This document shows, piece by piece, positions 57,108-64,000 of a DNA stretch of 64,000 bases; positions within the stretch are counted from its first letter, which is position 1, and each line of letters begins with the position of its first letter. This DNA comes from Variovorax dokdonensis (GTDB lineage Bacteria > Pseudomonadota > Gammaproteobacteria > Burkholderiales > Burkholderiaceae_C), in NCBI RefSeq assembly GCF_030316895.1, contig NZ_JASZYV010000003.1, positions 620,001-684,000 of the forward strand, read 5' to 3'. The translations under genes were made by a program, and so were the position numbers. The notes under the pieces are model-generated. The model saw nothing but the letters and a program-made list of their open reading frames with translations. It did not search any database and was not told the origin of the DNA.

Positions 57108-57563
57108 ATGAACGTCTACGACAAGATCAAGCAACTCGGCTTCGAACTGCCGCCGGTGGCGGTGCCTGCGGCCGCCTACGTGCCTTTCATGCGCACCGGC
57201 AACCTGGTGTTCCTGTCGGGTCACATCGCGAAGAAGGACGGCAAGGTCTGGGCTGGCCAACTGGGCGGCGGCATCGGCACCGAAGAAGGCCAGCAAGCCG
57301 CGCGCGCCGTCGGCATCGACCTGCTGGGCACGCTGCATGCGGCCGTGGGCGACCTGAACAAGGTGCGCCGCATCGTCAAGCTGATGAGCCTGGTCAACTC
57401 CACGCCGACCTACACCGAGCAGCACCTGGTGACCAATGGCGCCAGCCAACTCATGGCCGAAGTGTTCGGCGACAAGGGCGCGCATGCGCGCAGCGCCTTC
57501 GGCGTGGCGCAATTGCCGATGGGCGCCTGCGTCGAGATCGAACTGATCGCCGAAGTCGAGTAA
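57108..57563 (+). CDS. RidA family protein
   Basis: A 151-residue YjgF/YER057c/UK114-fold protein with a good ribosome site (AAGGAG, 10 nt before the ATG). Family segments are RTGNLVFLSGHIAKKDGKVW, the DLNKVRRIVKLMSLVNST region and ARSAFGVAQLPMGACVEIELIAEVE in pieces. The conserved Arg in HARSAFG is where RidA uses Arg105 to hydrolyse reactive enamines, but this longer COG0251 subgroup is less characterised. It stands alone, 69 nt after the transglutaminase gene. Confidence 0.88.
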   Translation: MNVYDKIKQLGFELPPVAVPAAAYVPFMRTGNLVFLSGHIAKKDGKVWAGQLGGGIGTEEGQQAARAVGIDLLGTLHAAVGDLNKVRRIVKLMSLVNSTPTYTEQHLVTNGASQLMAEVFGDKGAHARSAFGVAQLPMGACVEIELIAEVE

Positions 57564-57586
57564 CCGGCACGCATGCGATGCGCCGG
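57564..57586. terminator. Hairpin between convergent RidA and outer-membrane protein genes
   Basis: CCGGC (57564-57568) pairs with GCCGG (57582-57586) and GCAT (57571-57574) with ATGC (57578-57581), leaving a two-base bulge and a 3-base loop. It fills the 44-nt gap between converging genes, where a bidirectional terminator is expected; there is no strong T-run on either strand. Confidence 0.4.
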
Positions 57587-57607
57587 CCCATCAAGCCCGG
57601 CGCATGG

Positions 57608-58453
57608 CTACCAGCGCAAGGTGGCGCCGACCATCGGCCCGTTGAAGTTCAGGTCTTGCAGCATGCCGCCGGACTTCATGTCGTACGACACGTAGCGCCA
57701 CATGCCGGTGATCTCGCCCCACGAAAAGCCGTAGCTCACGCCGAGCGCGGCCTGCCACGTGAGTTTGGATTCGCCGGTGCCCAGGTCCAAGTAGAAGGGC
57801 ACGCTCCAGGGCCCGCTGCCACCGGGCGTCCAGCGCCCCTTGGCGCCGACAATGCCGTCCCACAGCGTCTCGCTGGTTTGCACCTGGCCGGTTCGCGAGC
57901 CCGACGCAATGCCTTGCAGATCGCCCTGGATGCTCCAACCCAAGCTGGGCTTGAGCCAGAACGCGCGCACGCCGCCCAGCAGGTCGAGGCGCAGGCTCGG
58001 GTCGGTCGGCACGCGGTACTGGCCCGCCACTGTCCAGAGAATGCCCTTCAGATCCCATTTCAGATTGGCCGAGGTGCTGCCCGAAACCGGCGTGTCGCCG
58101 ATTGAAAAGTCGCGGCTGTTGGCCTTGCTGCCGCCCAGGTCGAGGTAGATGAAGTCGGTGAACACCCCGTATCGGCCGTTGTGGGCATCGAAGCTCGTCA
58201 TGAAGGCGAACTTGAGCGCGTCGATCACCTTGCCGGCATCCACATTCAGCGAAGGGCCGCCGGCCGACGTCGGTGCGCTGGTGCTTCCGCCCACGCTTGG
58301 AAAGTAGCCATAGACCGACAGGCCGTAGCGCCAGGCGCCGGTGTCCTGCATCGAGGACTGGGCCTGGGCCGCGCAAGGCGCCAGGGCTGCCAGCAAGGCC
58401 GGGGCGGCCCACCGGCCGGGTGACATCGACATGCGAGAGATACTGAATGGCAC
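57608..58453 (-). CDS. Outer-membrane beta-barrel protein of unknown function
   Basis: A 281-residue protein from the GTG at 58453, chosen because GGAGGAG lies 8 nt upstream; ATGs at 58489, 58432 and 58426 are alternatives. A signal peptide ends near CAAQA-QS. The mature part alternates polar and aromatic residues (WRYGLSVYGYFPSVGG, YGVFTDFIYLDLGG, YDMKSGGMLQDLNF) and ends in TLRW, the aromatic C-terminus used by the BAM machinery. It resembles the barrel proteins annotated only as hypothetical; no ligand or enzyme motif is visible. It lies 77 nt downstream of the GMC oxidoreductase gene on the same strand. Confidence 0.75.
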   Translation of the reverse strand: MPFSISRMSMSPGRWAAPALLAALAPCAAQAQSSMQDTGAWRYGLSVYGYFPSVGGSTSAPTSAGGPSLNVDAGKVIDALKFAFMTSFDAHNGRYGVFTDFIYLDLGGSKANSRDFSIGDTPVSGSTSANLKWDLKGILWTVAGQYRVPTDPSLRLDLLGGVRAFWLKPSLGWSIQGDLQGIASGSRTGQVQTSETLWDGIVGAKGRWTPGGSGPWSVPFYLDLGTGESKLTWQAALGVSYGFSWGEITGMWRYVSYDMKSGGMLQDLNFNGPMVGATLRW

Positions 58454-58530
58454 TGTGAGCACTCCTCCAGGCGACAAGGCCGCCAGCATAGTTCACCCGT
58501 GCGCGAAGCCGCTGTCTGCCCGCCTGGCAT

Positions 58531-60156
58531 TCAAGGCGAAAGCAACAGCTCGGCCCCCTTCTCGCCGATGACGATCGCGGCGGCGTTGGTGTTGGCCGAA
58601 GTCATCGTCGGCATGACGGCTGCGTCGATCACCCGCAGCCGCTCCACGCCGCGAACGCGCAGCGCGGGGTCGACCACCGAAAGCGCATCCCCGCCCATGC
58701 GGCACGTGCCTACGGGATGGAACACCGTGCCGCCGCGCGCGCGCGCAAATGCTTCGAGGTCGACCTCGGTGGCCACGGCGTTGCCCGGCATGTATTCCAC
58801 GCCGGTGACCAGATCGCGGAAAGCGGGTTGGGCATAAATCTGGCGCAGGATCTTCAGGCCTTCGACCAGCACCTTCACGTCGTGCGGCGCGGTCAGGTAG
58901 TTGGTGACGATGCGCGGCGGGGCCAGTGGATCGGCACTGGCCAGCGACACGCTGCCGCGCGACTCGGGCCGACATTGCGCGGCCGATGCGGAAAAGCCGG
59001 AGAAGCCGTGCAGCGCATCGCCCGGCTTGTCGACCGACAACGGCATCACGTTGAACAGCACGTCGGCGCGCTCGTCCTTGGCCACGTGCGTTCGGACCAT
59101 GCCCCCGACCTGCCCTGCGCCGACCGTGAGCGGACCGCGCTGCTGGAAGAGCCACTGCGCGCCCATCCTGGCAAGGCCCAACGGGCTGCGCACCTGGTCG
59201 TTGAGCGACATGCGCTCGCGCAGCTTGACGATGACGCGCGCCTGGTAGTGGTCTTGAAGGTTCTGGCCCACCTCGGGCGCATCGGCATGAACGCGGATGC
59301 CATGCGCCTGCAAGGCGGCCGCGGGCCCGATGCCCGAAAGCTGCAGCAGTTGCGGGCTCTGCAACGCGCCCGCGGCAAGGACGACTTCGGCGTCGGCGCG
59401 CGCGCTCTGGAGCTGGCCGCCTTCGTCCAACCATTCGACGCCGACCGCGCGGCCTTGTTCGATCAACACGCGCGTCACGCGCACGCCGCAGGTCACCTGC
59501 AGGTTGGGGCGATGCCGCACCGGCGCGAGAAAGGCCGTGGCCGCGTCGCAGCGCCAGCGTCCGCCCAGCGTGAGCTGGTAGGCGCCCAGGCCTTCGTCAT
59601 GCTCGCCGTTGAAGTCGTCGCTGGTCGGATAGCCCGCCTCCGCGCCGGCCTGCAGCCACGCCGCGCAGTAGGGATGATCGTTGCGAAGGTCGGACACGCG
59701 CAGTTCGCCCGAACCGCCGTGGAAGGCCGTCTCGCCGCCGTCGTAGCGCTCGGACTTCTTGAACAAGGGCAGCAGGTCGCGATAGCCCCACCCGCCGCCA
59801 TCGGTGGAGCCAGCGGCACGCGCCCAATCGTCGAAATCGGCGCGCTGCCCACGGATGTAGATCAGGCCGTTGATGGCGCTGGAGCCCCCCACCACCTTGC
59901 CGCGTGGCCAGACGATGCGACGGTCGGCCGTCTCGGGCTGCGGCTCGGTCTCGAACTGCCAGGAAAAGCGCGTGTCGTAGATCGAGCGAAAGTAGCCGAC
60001 CGGCAGCCGCAACCAGAAGTGGCGGCTGTCGCGCCCCGCTTCCAGCAGCAACACGCGGCGACGCGGATCGGCGCTCAAGCGATTGGCCAGCACGCAGCCG
60101 GCCGAGCCGGCCCCGACGATGATGTAGTCGAAGCCGGCGCCTTGCGAAGCAATCAC
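58531..60156 (-). CDS. GMC family FAD-dependent oxidoreductase (choline dehydrogenase-like)
   Basis: A 541-residue glucose-methanol-choline oxidoreductase, starting with GTG at 60156 (VIASQGAGFDY; no nearby ATG in frame). The FAD motif is YIIVGAGSAGCVLANRL, with RVLLLEAGRDS after it; the GMC signature is WPRGKVVGGSSAINGLIYIRG in pieces, and the C-terminal catalytic region has FHPVGTCRMGGDALSV and PTMTSANTNAAAIVIGEKGAELL in pieces. Such enzymes oxidise an alcohol to an aldehyde. It lies 49 nt after the substrate-binding protein gene, so its substrate is plausibly the imported compound. Choline itself is not supported by any bet genes here. Confidence 0.9.
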   Translation of the reverse strand: MIASQGAGFDYIIVGAGSAGCVLANRLSADPRRRVLLLEAGRDSRHFWLRLPVGYFRSIYDTRFSWQFETEPQPETADRRIVWPRGKVVGGSSAINGLIYIRGQRADFDDWARAAGSTDGGGWGYRDLLPLFKKSERYDGGETAFHGGSGELRVSDLRNDHPYCAAWLQAGAEAGYPTSDDFNGEHDEGLGAYQLTLGGRWRCDAATAFLAPVRHRPNLQVTCGVRVTRVLIEQGRAVGVEWLDEGGQLQSARADAEVVLAAGALQSPQLLQLSGIGPAAALQAHGIRVHADAPEVGQNLQDHYQARVIVKLRERMSLNDQVRSPLGLARMGAQWLFQQRGPLTVGAGQVGGMVRTHVAKDERADVLFNVMPLSVDKPGDALHGFSGFSASAAQCRPESRGSVSLASADPLAPPRIVTNYLTAPHDVKVLVEGLKILRQIYAQPAFRDLVTGVEYMPGNAVATEVDLEAFARARGGTVFHPVGTCRMGGDALSVVDPALRVRGVERLRVIDAAVMPTMTSANTNAAAIVIGEKGAELLLSP

Positions 60157-60205
60157 GATGCGCGCCCTTTTGCTCGCCCGCTGGGCGCCAACGCCGGCAT
60201 GCGCA

Positions 60206-61216
60206 TCAAGCCTTCACCAGGCCGGTGAACAGCGACGGATCGAAATACTGCTTGGCCGTCAGCGCGTTCTGGATGTTCGCATTGCTCACGAAGAAGTCGG
60301 TCACCTGCTGAAGCCAGCCGGTCACCGTGCCGTCGGCATACTTGGCGCGCCACTCGGCCGACGAGTAGTACTTGCTTGCCTTGAACTGTTCCTTGAACTG
60401 GTCCAGCGGCACTTCCTTGTACTGCGACTTCTGCAGTGCGGTGGCGGCGCCGTCCGGGTCGTTGATCATCCGCTCGTTGGCCGGCAGCCAGCCGGCGATG
60501 AGCTTTTGAAGCACCGGCTTGTTCTTCTCGTAGAAGTCGTTGCGCGCGGCCCAGCCGCCCACGATGGCCGCCTGCGGGAAGAAGGCCGACGCATCGATGA
60601 GCTTCTTGGCGCCGGGCACCTTCTGCCGCACCGTGGTGTCGAAGGGCGACCACAAGGCCACAGCCGGCACCGCGCCCGAGATGAAAGACGTGACCGCCTC
60701 CGACATCCGCTGGTTGACGATGTTCACGTCCTTGGCCGGATCGAGCTTGGCCGAGCGCAGTGCGCGATCGAGGAACACGTGCGCCGTCGTGCCGGTGGTG
60801 GTCGAGATCTGCTTGCCCTTGAGGTCCGCCAGCGTTTTGATGCCCGAGTCCTCGCGCACCCACAGTTGGGCGGTCGCGTACTCGATGTTGTTGATCAGGA
60901 AGACCTTGCCCTGCCCGCGCGCGGGAAAGTTCGACAGCACCGCGCCGGTGGCCAGCACGTCCAGGCTTCCACCGACCATCGCCTGGAAGATCTCCAGCCC
61001 GGTGGTGAACTGGCGCAGTTGCAGATCGAGCCCCTGCTTGGCAAAGGTGCCCATCTCCTGGCCGAGCCAGATCTGGCCGTCGACCGCGGGCGTGTGCAGA
61101 TAGCCCACGTTGACCTTGGTGCGCGCCTGCGCCCAGGCTGGCAGCGACAGGCTGGATGCGGCGGTGGCGGCCAGTGCGGCGCCGCCGGTGATGAAGCTTC
61201 TGCGTTGAATCGTCAT
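60206..61216 (-). CDS. NitT/TauT-type ABC transporter substrate-binding protein
   Basis: A 336-residue periplasmic protein with a Tat-like leader (MTIQRRSFITGGAALAAT, then LPAWAQA). The body shows KVNVGYLHTPAVDGQIWLGQEMGTFAKQGLDLQL in pieces, GGSLDVLATGAVLS and DLKGKQISTTTGTTAHVFLDRAL in pieces, typical of the sulfonate/taurine/nitrate SBP family. Real ligands of this family are very varied, so substrate is unknown. It is 66 nt downstream of the ATPase gene. Confidence 0.88.
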   Translation of the reverse strand: MTIQRRSFITGGAALAATAASSLSLPAWAQARTKVNVGYLHTPAVDGQIWLGQEMGTFAKQGLDLQLRQFTTGLEIFQAMVGGSLDVLATGAVLSNFPARGQGKVFLINNIEYATAQLWVREDSGIKTLADLKGKQISTTTGTTAHVFLDRALRSAKLDPAKDVNIVNQRMSEAVTSFISGAVPAVALWSPFDTTVRQKVPGAKKLIDASAFFPQAAIVGGWAARNDFYEKNKPVLQKLIAGWLPANERMINDPDGAATALQKSQYKEVPLDQFKEQFKASKYYSSAEWRAKYADGTVTGWLQQVTDFFVSNANIQNALTAKQYFDPSLFTGLVKA

Positions 61217-61282
61217 GTCTACTCCTTTGAAGCAAGAAACCCGAAACCATGCCCAGGCCGCGAGGGCCGAGCGCCCACACGA

Positions 61283-62131
61283 TCAATCCGACAGGCGCAC
61301 CTGCTGCCGTGACTGGGCCGCGTACTCCTGCATCACGAGTTCGCGGATCTGCGCTCGCAGCGCGGCAAAGCGCGGGTCTTCGTGCACCGATTCGCCGCGC
61401 GGATAACCGAAAGGCACGTCGATCACGGTGCGGATGCGCGCCGGCCGGGCGGTGACCACGACGATGCGGGACGAGAGGTAGATCGCCTCGTCCACCGAAT
61501 GGGTGATGAGCATGACCGTCTTGCCTTCGGCCTGCAGCACGTCGAGCAGCAGGTCTTGCATGGCGCTGCGCGTCTGCGCATCGAGCGCGCCGAAGGGCTC
61601 GTCCATCAGCAGGAACTCGGGTCGCACGGCATAGGCCCGCGCAAGGGCCAGGCGCTGGCGCATGCCGCCGGAAAGATGCTTGGGATGGTGGTCGGCAAAG
61701 TCCGCCAGCCCCATCAGCCGCATGTAGCGATCGACGATGCCGGCATGCCCCGACTTGGGTGTCTTGTTGGCTGAAAGGCGCAGGCCGAAGGCGATGTTCT
61801 GCCGCACGGTCAGCCACGGGAACACGCCGTATTCCTGAAAGATCACGCCGCGGTCCGGCCCCGGCTCGGTGACGGGCTTGCCGTCGAGCAGCACCCGCCC
61901 CTGGGTGGGCTGCACGAAGCCGGCCAGCATGTTCATCAGCGTGGTCTTGCCGCAGCCCGACGGGCCGATGATCGACACGAACTCGCCCTGGTGGATGTCG
62001 AGCGAAAGCCCGTCGAGCACGCGCATCGGCCCCTGGGCGGTGGGGAACTCGACCACCACATCCTCGAAGCGCACGCGTGGCGTGCCGGTGGTGGCATGGG
62101 TCGAAGGGTTATCCATGGTGGCGGTGTTCAT
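61283..62131 (-). CDS. NitT/TauT-type ABC transporter ATPase
   Basis: A 282-residue ATPase with Walker A GPSGCGKTT (about 57-65), Q-loop FQEYGVFPWLTV, signature LSGGMRQRLALARA, Walker B LLMDEPFGALD and switch His in LITHSVDEAIYL. All motifs are canonical for the SsuB/TauB group. The first ~18 residues (MNTATMDNPSTHATTGTP) are a low-complexity extension. The start overlaps the permease stop by 4 nt. Confidence 0.93.
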   Translation of the reverse strand: MNTATMDNPSTHATTGTPRVRFEDVVVEFPTAQGPMRVLDGLSLDIHQGEFVSIIGPSGCGKTTLMNMLAGFVQPTQGRVLLDGKPVTEPGPDRGVIFQEYGVFPWLTVRQNIAFGLRLSANKTPKSGHAGIVDRYMRLMGLADFADHHPKHLSGGMRQRLALARAYAVRPEFLLMDEPFGALDAQTRSAMQDLLLDVLQAEGKTVMLITHSVDEAIYLSSRIVVVTARPARIRTVIDVPFGYPRGESVHEDPRFAALRAQIRELVMQEYAAQSRQQVRLSD

Positions 62132-62895
62132 GCGAGCCTGTCTTGCCAGGCCACCATGCGCCGCGTGGCGGCGCGCAGCAGCAGGTCCATCGACAGCGCG
62201 ATGAAGCCGATGCAGATGATCCCGACATAGATGATGTCGAGCTGGAAGAAGGCCGATGCGTTCTGGATGAGCGCGCCAAGACCCTGCTGCGCCGCGATCA
62301 ACTCCGACGCCACCAGCGTGGCCCAGGCCACACCGAGCGCCACGCGCACCGCCGTGAGGATGTGCGGCACCGTCAGCGGCACGATCACGCGGCCGAAGAT
62401 TTCCAGGTCGCTCGCGCCCAGCGTGCGGGCCACGCGAACATAGATCGGGCTGATCTGCGCAATGCCTTCGTACATGACGATCACGCCGGCGAAGAAAGAT
62501 GCATAGAACAGGATCACCGTCTTGGCGATCTCGCCGATGCCGAAGTAGACGATCACCAGCGGAATGAGCGCGATCGGCGGCAGCGCGCGAAAGAAGTTGA
62601 TGACCGGGTCGATGAACACCCGCACGCCCCGATACCAGCCCAGGCAGAAGCCCACCGGCACGGCCACCAGCGTGCCCAGCGCCACGCCGATGAACACGCG
62701 CTGGGTGGACATGAAGATGTCCATCGGCAGGCGGTCGCCCATCAGGGAAACGAAGCGCTGTGCCACCTCGTGCGGGGCCGGCACCAGCGCGGGATTGACC
62801 AGGCCGCTGTAGCGAAGGGCATACCAGATCGCCAGCATGAGCAGCCAGGGCAGGAGGATCAGAACCACGCGGCGCGCGGCCGAGCTGGAAGGCAT
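62128..62895 (-). CDS. NitT/TauT-type ABC transporter permease
   Basis: A 255-residue permease of the SsuC/TauC group with about six membrane segments. The EAA-loop is visible as RTLGASDLEIFGRVIVPLTVPHIL in pieces, followed by AWATLVASELIAAQQGLGALI. It is the first gene of the minus-strand unit and diverges from the GntR regulator across a 101-nt region holding a candidate operator. Confidence 0.93.
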   Translation of the reverse strand: MPSSSAARRVVLILLPWLLMLAIWYALRYSGLVNPALVPAPHEVAQRFVSLMGDRLPMDIFMSTQRVFIGVALGTLVAVPVGFCLGWYRGVRVFIDPVINFFRALPPIALIPLVIVYFGIGEIAKTVILFYASFFAGVIVMYEGIAQISPIYVRVARTLGASDLEIFGRVIVPLTVPHILTAVRVALGVAWATLVASELIAAQQGLGALIQNASAFFQLDIIYVGIICIGFIALSMDLLLRAATRRMVAWQDRLA

Positions 62896-62954
62896 GGGCT
62901 TGCTTGTCTCTCTATCGAAAAGAGGTGGCGCGCGGCCGGCCCCTTCTGCTATAT

Positions 62955-62977
62955 TGGTTTAAACGTACTATAGACCA
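62955..62977. promoter_or_regulatory. Candidate GntR/HutC operator in the divergent region
   Basis: A 23-bp imperfect inverted repeat with outer arms TGGTTTA and TATAGACCA (14 of 22 paired positions symmetric) lies between the transporter and regulator genes, 20 nt before the regulator ATG. HutC-type GntR proteins commonly bind GT-N-TA-N-AC palindromes such as GTCTATAGAC, which this resembles. It may control both directions. Confidence 0.55.
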
Positions 62978-62996
62978 TACCTTTAGAACACCGAAG

Positions 62997-63731
62997 ATGG
63001 CAAGTGCGGATTCCCCCCGCTTCTCCGACAGCCCGATTCCCCGCTATCTGCAGCTGGCCGAATTGATGCGCCAGCGCGTTTCGCGCGGCATCTGGCCGCA
63101 GGGGCATCGCCTTCCTTCGCTCGACGAGCTCGGGCAGGAATTCGGCGTGGCGCGCGTCACGGTGCGCCAGGCAGTCGACCTGCTGGCGCGCGACGGACTG
63201 CTGTCGCCGCAACAGGGTCGCGGCACCTTCGTCACCGGCCAGGCCAGCGAGCGCTGGCTGAGCGTGCAGACTTCGCTCGAATCGTTAGCGCGCATGTATG
63301 CCGACACCGAGCCGCAGATCGTCAACATCGACGAGTCGACCAACGCGCCCGCGCTGAGACCCGGCGAAGGCCATGCGGCCAGCCGCTACGTGTTCATGCG
63401 CCGCGTGCATTCGCGCCAGGGCGAGCCGTATTGCGTCATCAACATCCACCTGGCCGAACAGGTGTTCCGCCGATCGCCCAAGCGCTTTCGGGACGAGCCG
63501 GTCATACCCATCCTGGTCGCCCAGAAAAGCCTGCGTATCACCAAGGCGCACCAGGTGCTGACCATCGGAACGGCCGACATCGAAGTGGCTCGCCTGCTCG
63601 GCGTGCCCGTCAACTCGCCCGTGGCCGAAGTGCGCCGCGTGTTCCGCGACGACAAGGACTGCGTCGTCTACCTGGGCGAAGTCACCTACCGCGGCGATGC
63701 GGTGCATGTGGAGATGAACCTGCTGCCATGA
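62997..63731 (+). CDS. GntR family (HutC subfamily) transcriptional regulator
   Basis: A 244-residue regulator from the ATG at 62997. The winged helix is recognised by IPRYLQLAELMRQRVSRGIWPQG in pieces, RLPSLDELGQEFGVARVTVRQA in pieces, and LLSPQQGRGTFV (about residues 15-80). The rest is a UTRA effector domain ending in VVYLGEVTYRGDAVHVEMNLLP in pieces. The effector is unknown but is presumably the substrate of the adjacent transporter or a metabolite of it. Its stop overlaps the next start by 4 nt. Confidence 0.92.
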   Translation: MASADSPRFSDSPIPRYLQLAELMRQRVSRGIWPQGHRLPSLDELGQEFGVARVTVRQAVDLLARDGLLSPQQGRGTFVTGQASERWLSVQTSLESLARMYADTEPQIVNIDESTNAPALRPGEGHAASRYVFMRRVHSRQGEPYCVINIHLAEQVFRRSPKRFRDEPVIPILVAQKSLRITKAHQVLTIGTADIEVARLLGVPVNSPVAEVRRVFRDDKDCVVYLGEVTYRGDAVHVEMNLLP

Positions 63732-64000
63732 CCACCCACGCCACGCCCGCCCTCCCCCGCGACCGCTTGCGCATTGCCAGCGTCGAGGCGCATGTGTTCC
63801 GCTATCCGATCCAGGTGCCGGTGCGAACATCGTTCGGCACCATGACCGACCGGCCCGCCGTGTTCGTCAAGATCACCGACGACGAAGGCGCCACCGGCTG
63901 GGGCGAGGTGTGGTGCAACTTTCCGGCATGCGGGGCAGAACACCGTGCACGACTGGTGCACACCGTGATGGCGCCGCTGCTGCAGGGCCGCAGCTTCGAC
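63728..64000 (+). CDS. Mandelate racemase/muconate lactonising family enzyme, N-terminal part (cut by window edge)
   Basis: The first 91 residues of an enolase-superfamily enzyme; the frame is open to the right edge. The visible part is the MR_MLE N-terminal capping domain: IASVEAHVFRYPIQVPVRTSFGTM in pieces, RPAVFVKITDDEGATGWGEVWCNFP in pieces. The catalytic barrel lies outside the window, so reaction type (dehydratase, racemase or cycloisomerase) cannot be told. It overlaps the GntR gene by 4 nt and probably metabolises the compound imported and oxidised by the neighbouring genes. Confidence 0.87.
   Translation, partial: MTTHATPALPRDRLRIASVEAHVFRYPIQVPVRTSFGTMTDRPAVFVKITDDEGATGWGEVWCNFPACGAEHRARLVHTVMAPLLQGRSFD

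Noticed and set aside
58531-60156. Calling the GMC enzyme choline dehydrogenase BetA
   Set aside because: No betB, betI or choline transporter lies nearby, and the GMC family includes many alcohol oxidoreductases that look alike at this level.

Overview
The window is a gene-dense, high-GC chromosomal segment with no tRNA, rRNA, insertion sequence, phage or CRISPR feature that I could recognise. The gene set (Rhizobium-type glycerol ABC operon, hmu haem operon, kdp operon, A2M/pbpC pair, ATP-grasp/alpha-E/transglutaminase loci, DUF6064 protein), the codon bias and the 4-nt ATGA gene overlaps suggest a betaproteobacterium of the Comamonadaceae, possibly Variovorax-like. That placement is inference from gene content only.

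Layout. 0-4.3 kb: a DUF58 protein cut by the window edge, a TgpA-type membrane transglutaminase, a lytic transglycosylase B, and a convergent exported histidine phosphatase. 4.4-14.5 kb: a complete glycerol module. On the minus strand glpD-glpS-glpT-glpP-glpQ-glpU-glpV encodes glycerol-3-phosphate dehydrogenase and a glycerol ABC importer; divergent glpR-glpK encodes the DeoR-type repressor and the kinase. An exported aldo/keto reductase and a DUF6064 membrane protein follow glpK. 16.1-22.6 kb: a haem uptake operon (TonB-dependent receptor, hmuS, a VOC-fold gene, hmuT, hmuU, hmuV) behind a good Fur-box candidate. 22.6-30.7 kb: kdpABCDE for high-affinity K+ uptake, with TTTACG-type direct repeats before kdpA and no visible kdpF.

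30.7-42.3 kb: a zinc-ribbon protein, then a split alpha-E / circularly permuted ATP-grasp pair diverging from a 2000-residue alpha-2-macroglobulin gene overlapped by pbpC (PBP1C). 42.3-47.0 kb: a compact polysaccharide export locus on the minus strand (wzm, wzt, hexapeptide acyltransferase, two family-2 glycosyltransferases). 47.1-49.6 kb: comEC. 49.7-57.0 kb: a three-gene locus of a transglutaminase-DUF2126 putative amidoligase, a fused ATP-grasp/alpha-E protein, and a stand-alone transglutaminase. 57.1-58.5 kb: a RidA-family protein and a convergent outer-membrane protein. 58.5-64 kb: a probable catabolic locus with a GMC oxidoreductase and NitT/TauT-type ABC transporter on the minus strand, and a divergent GntR/HutC regulator overlapping the start of an enolase-superfamily gene cut by the right edge.

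The strongest candidates for under-described biology are (1) the amidoligase/ATP-grasp/alpha-E/transglutaminase system, present here in both split and fused form, and (2) the two glycerol-importer ATPases. GlpS lacks the H-loop histidine and GlpT lacks a canonical signature motif, so both defects would fall in the same composite nucleotide site. No gap between genes exceeds 300 bases; the longest, between glpD and glpR, is 187 bases.
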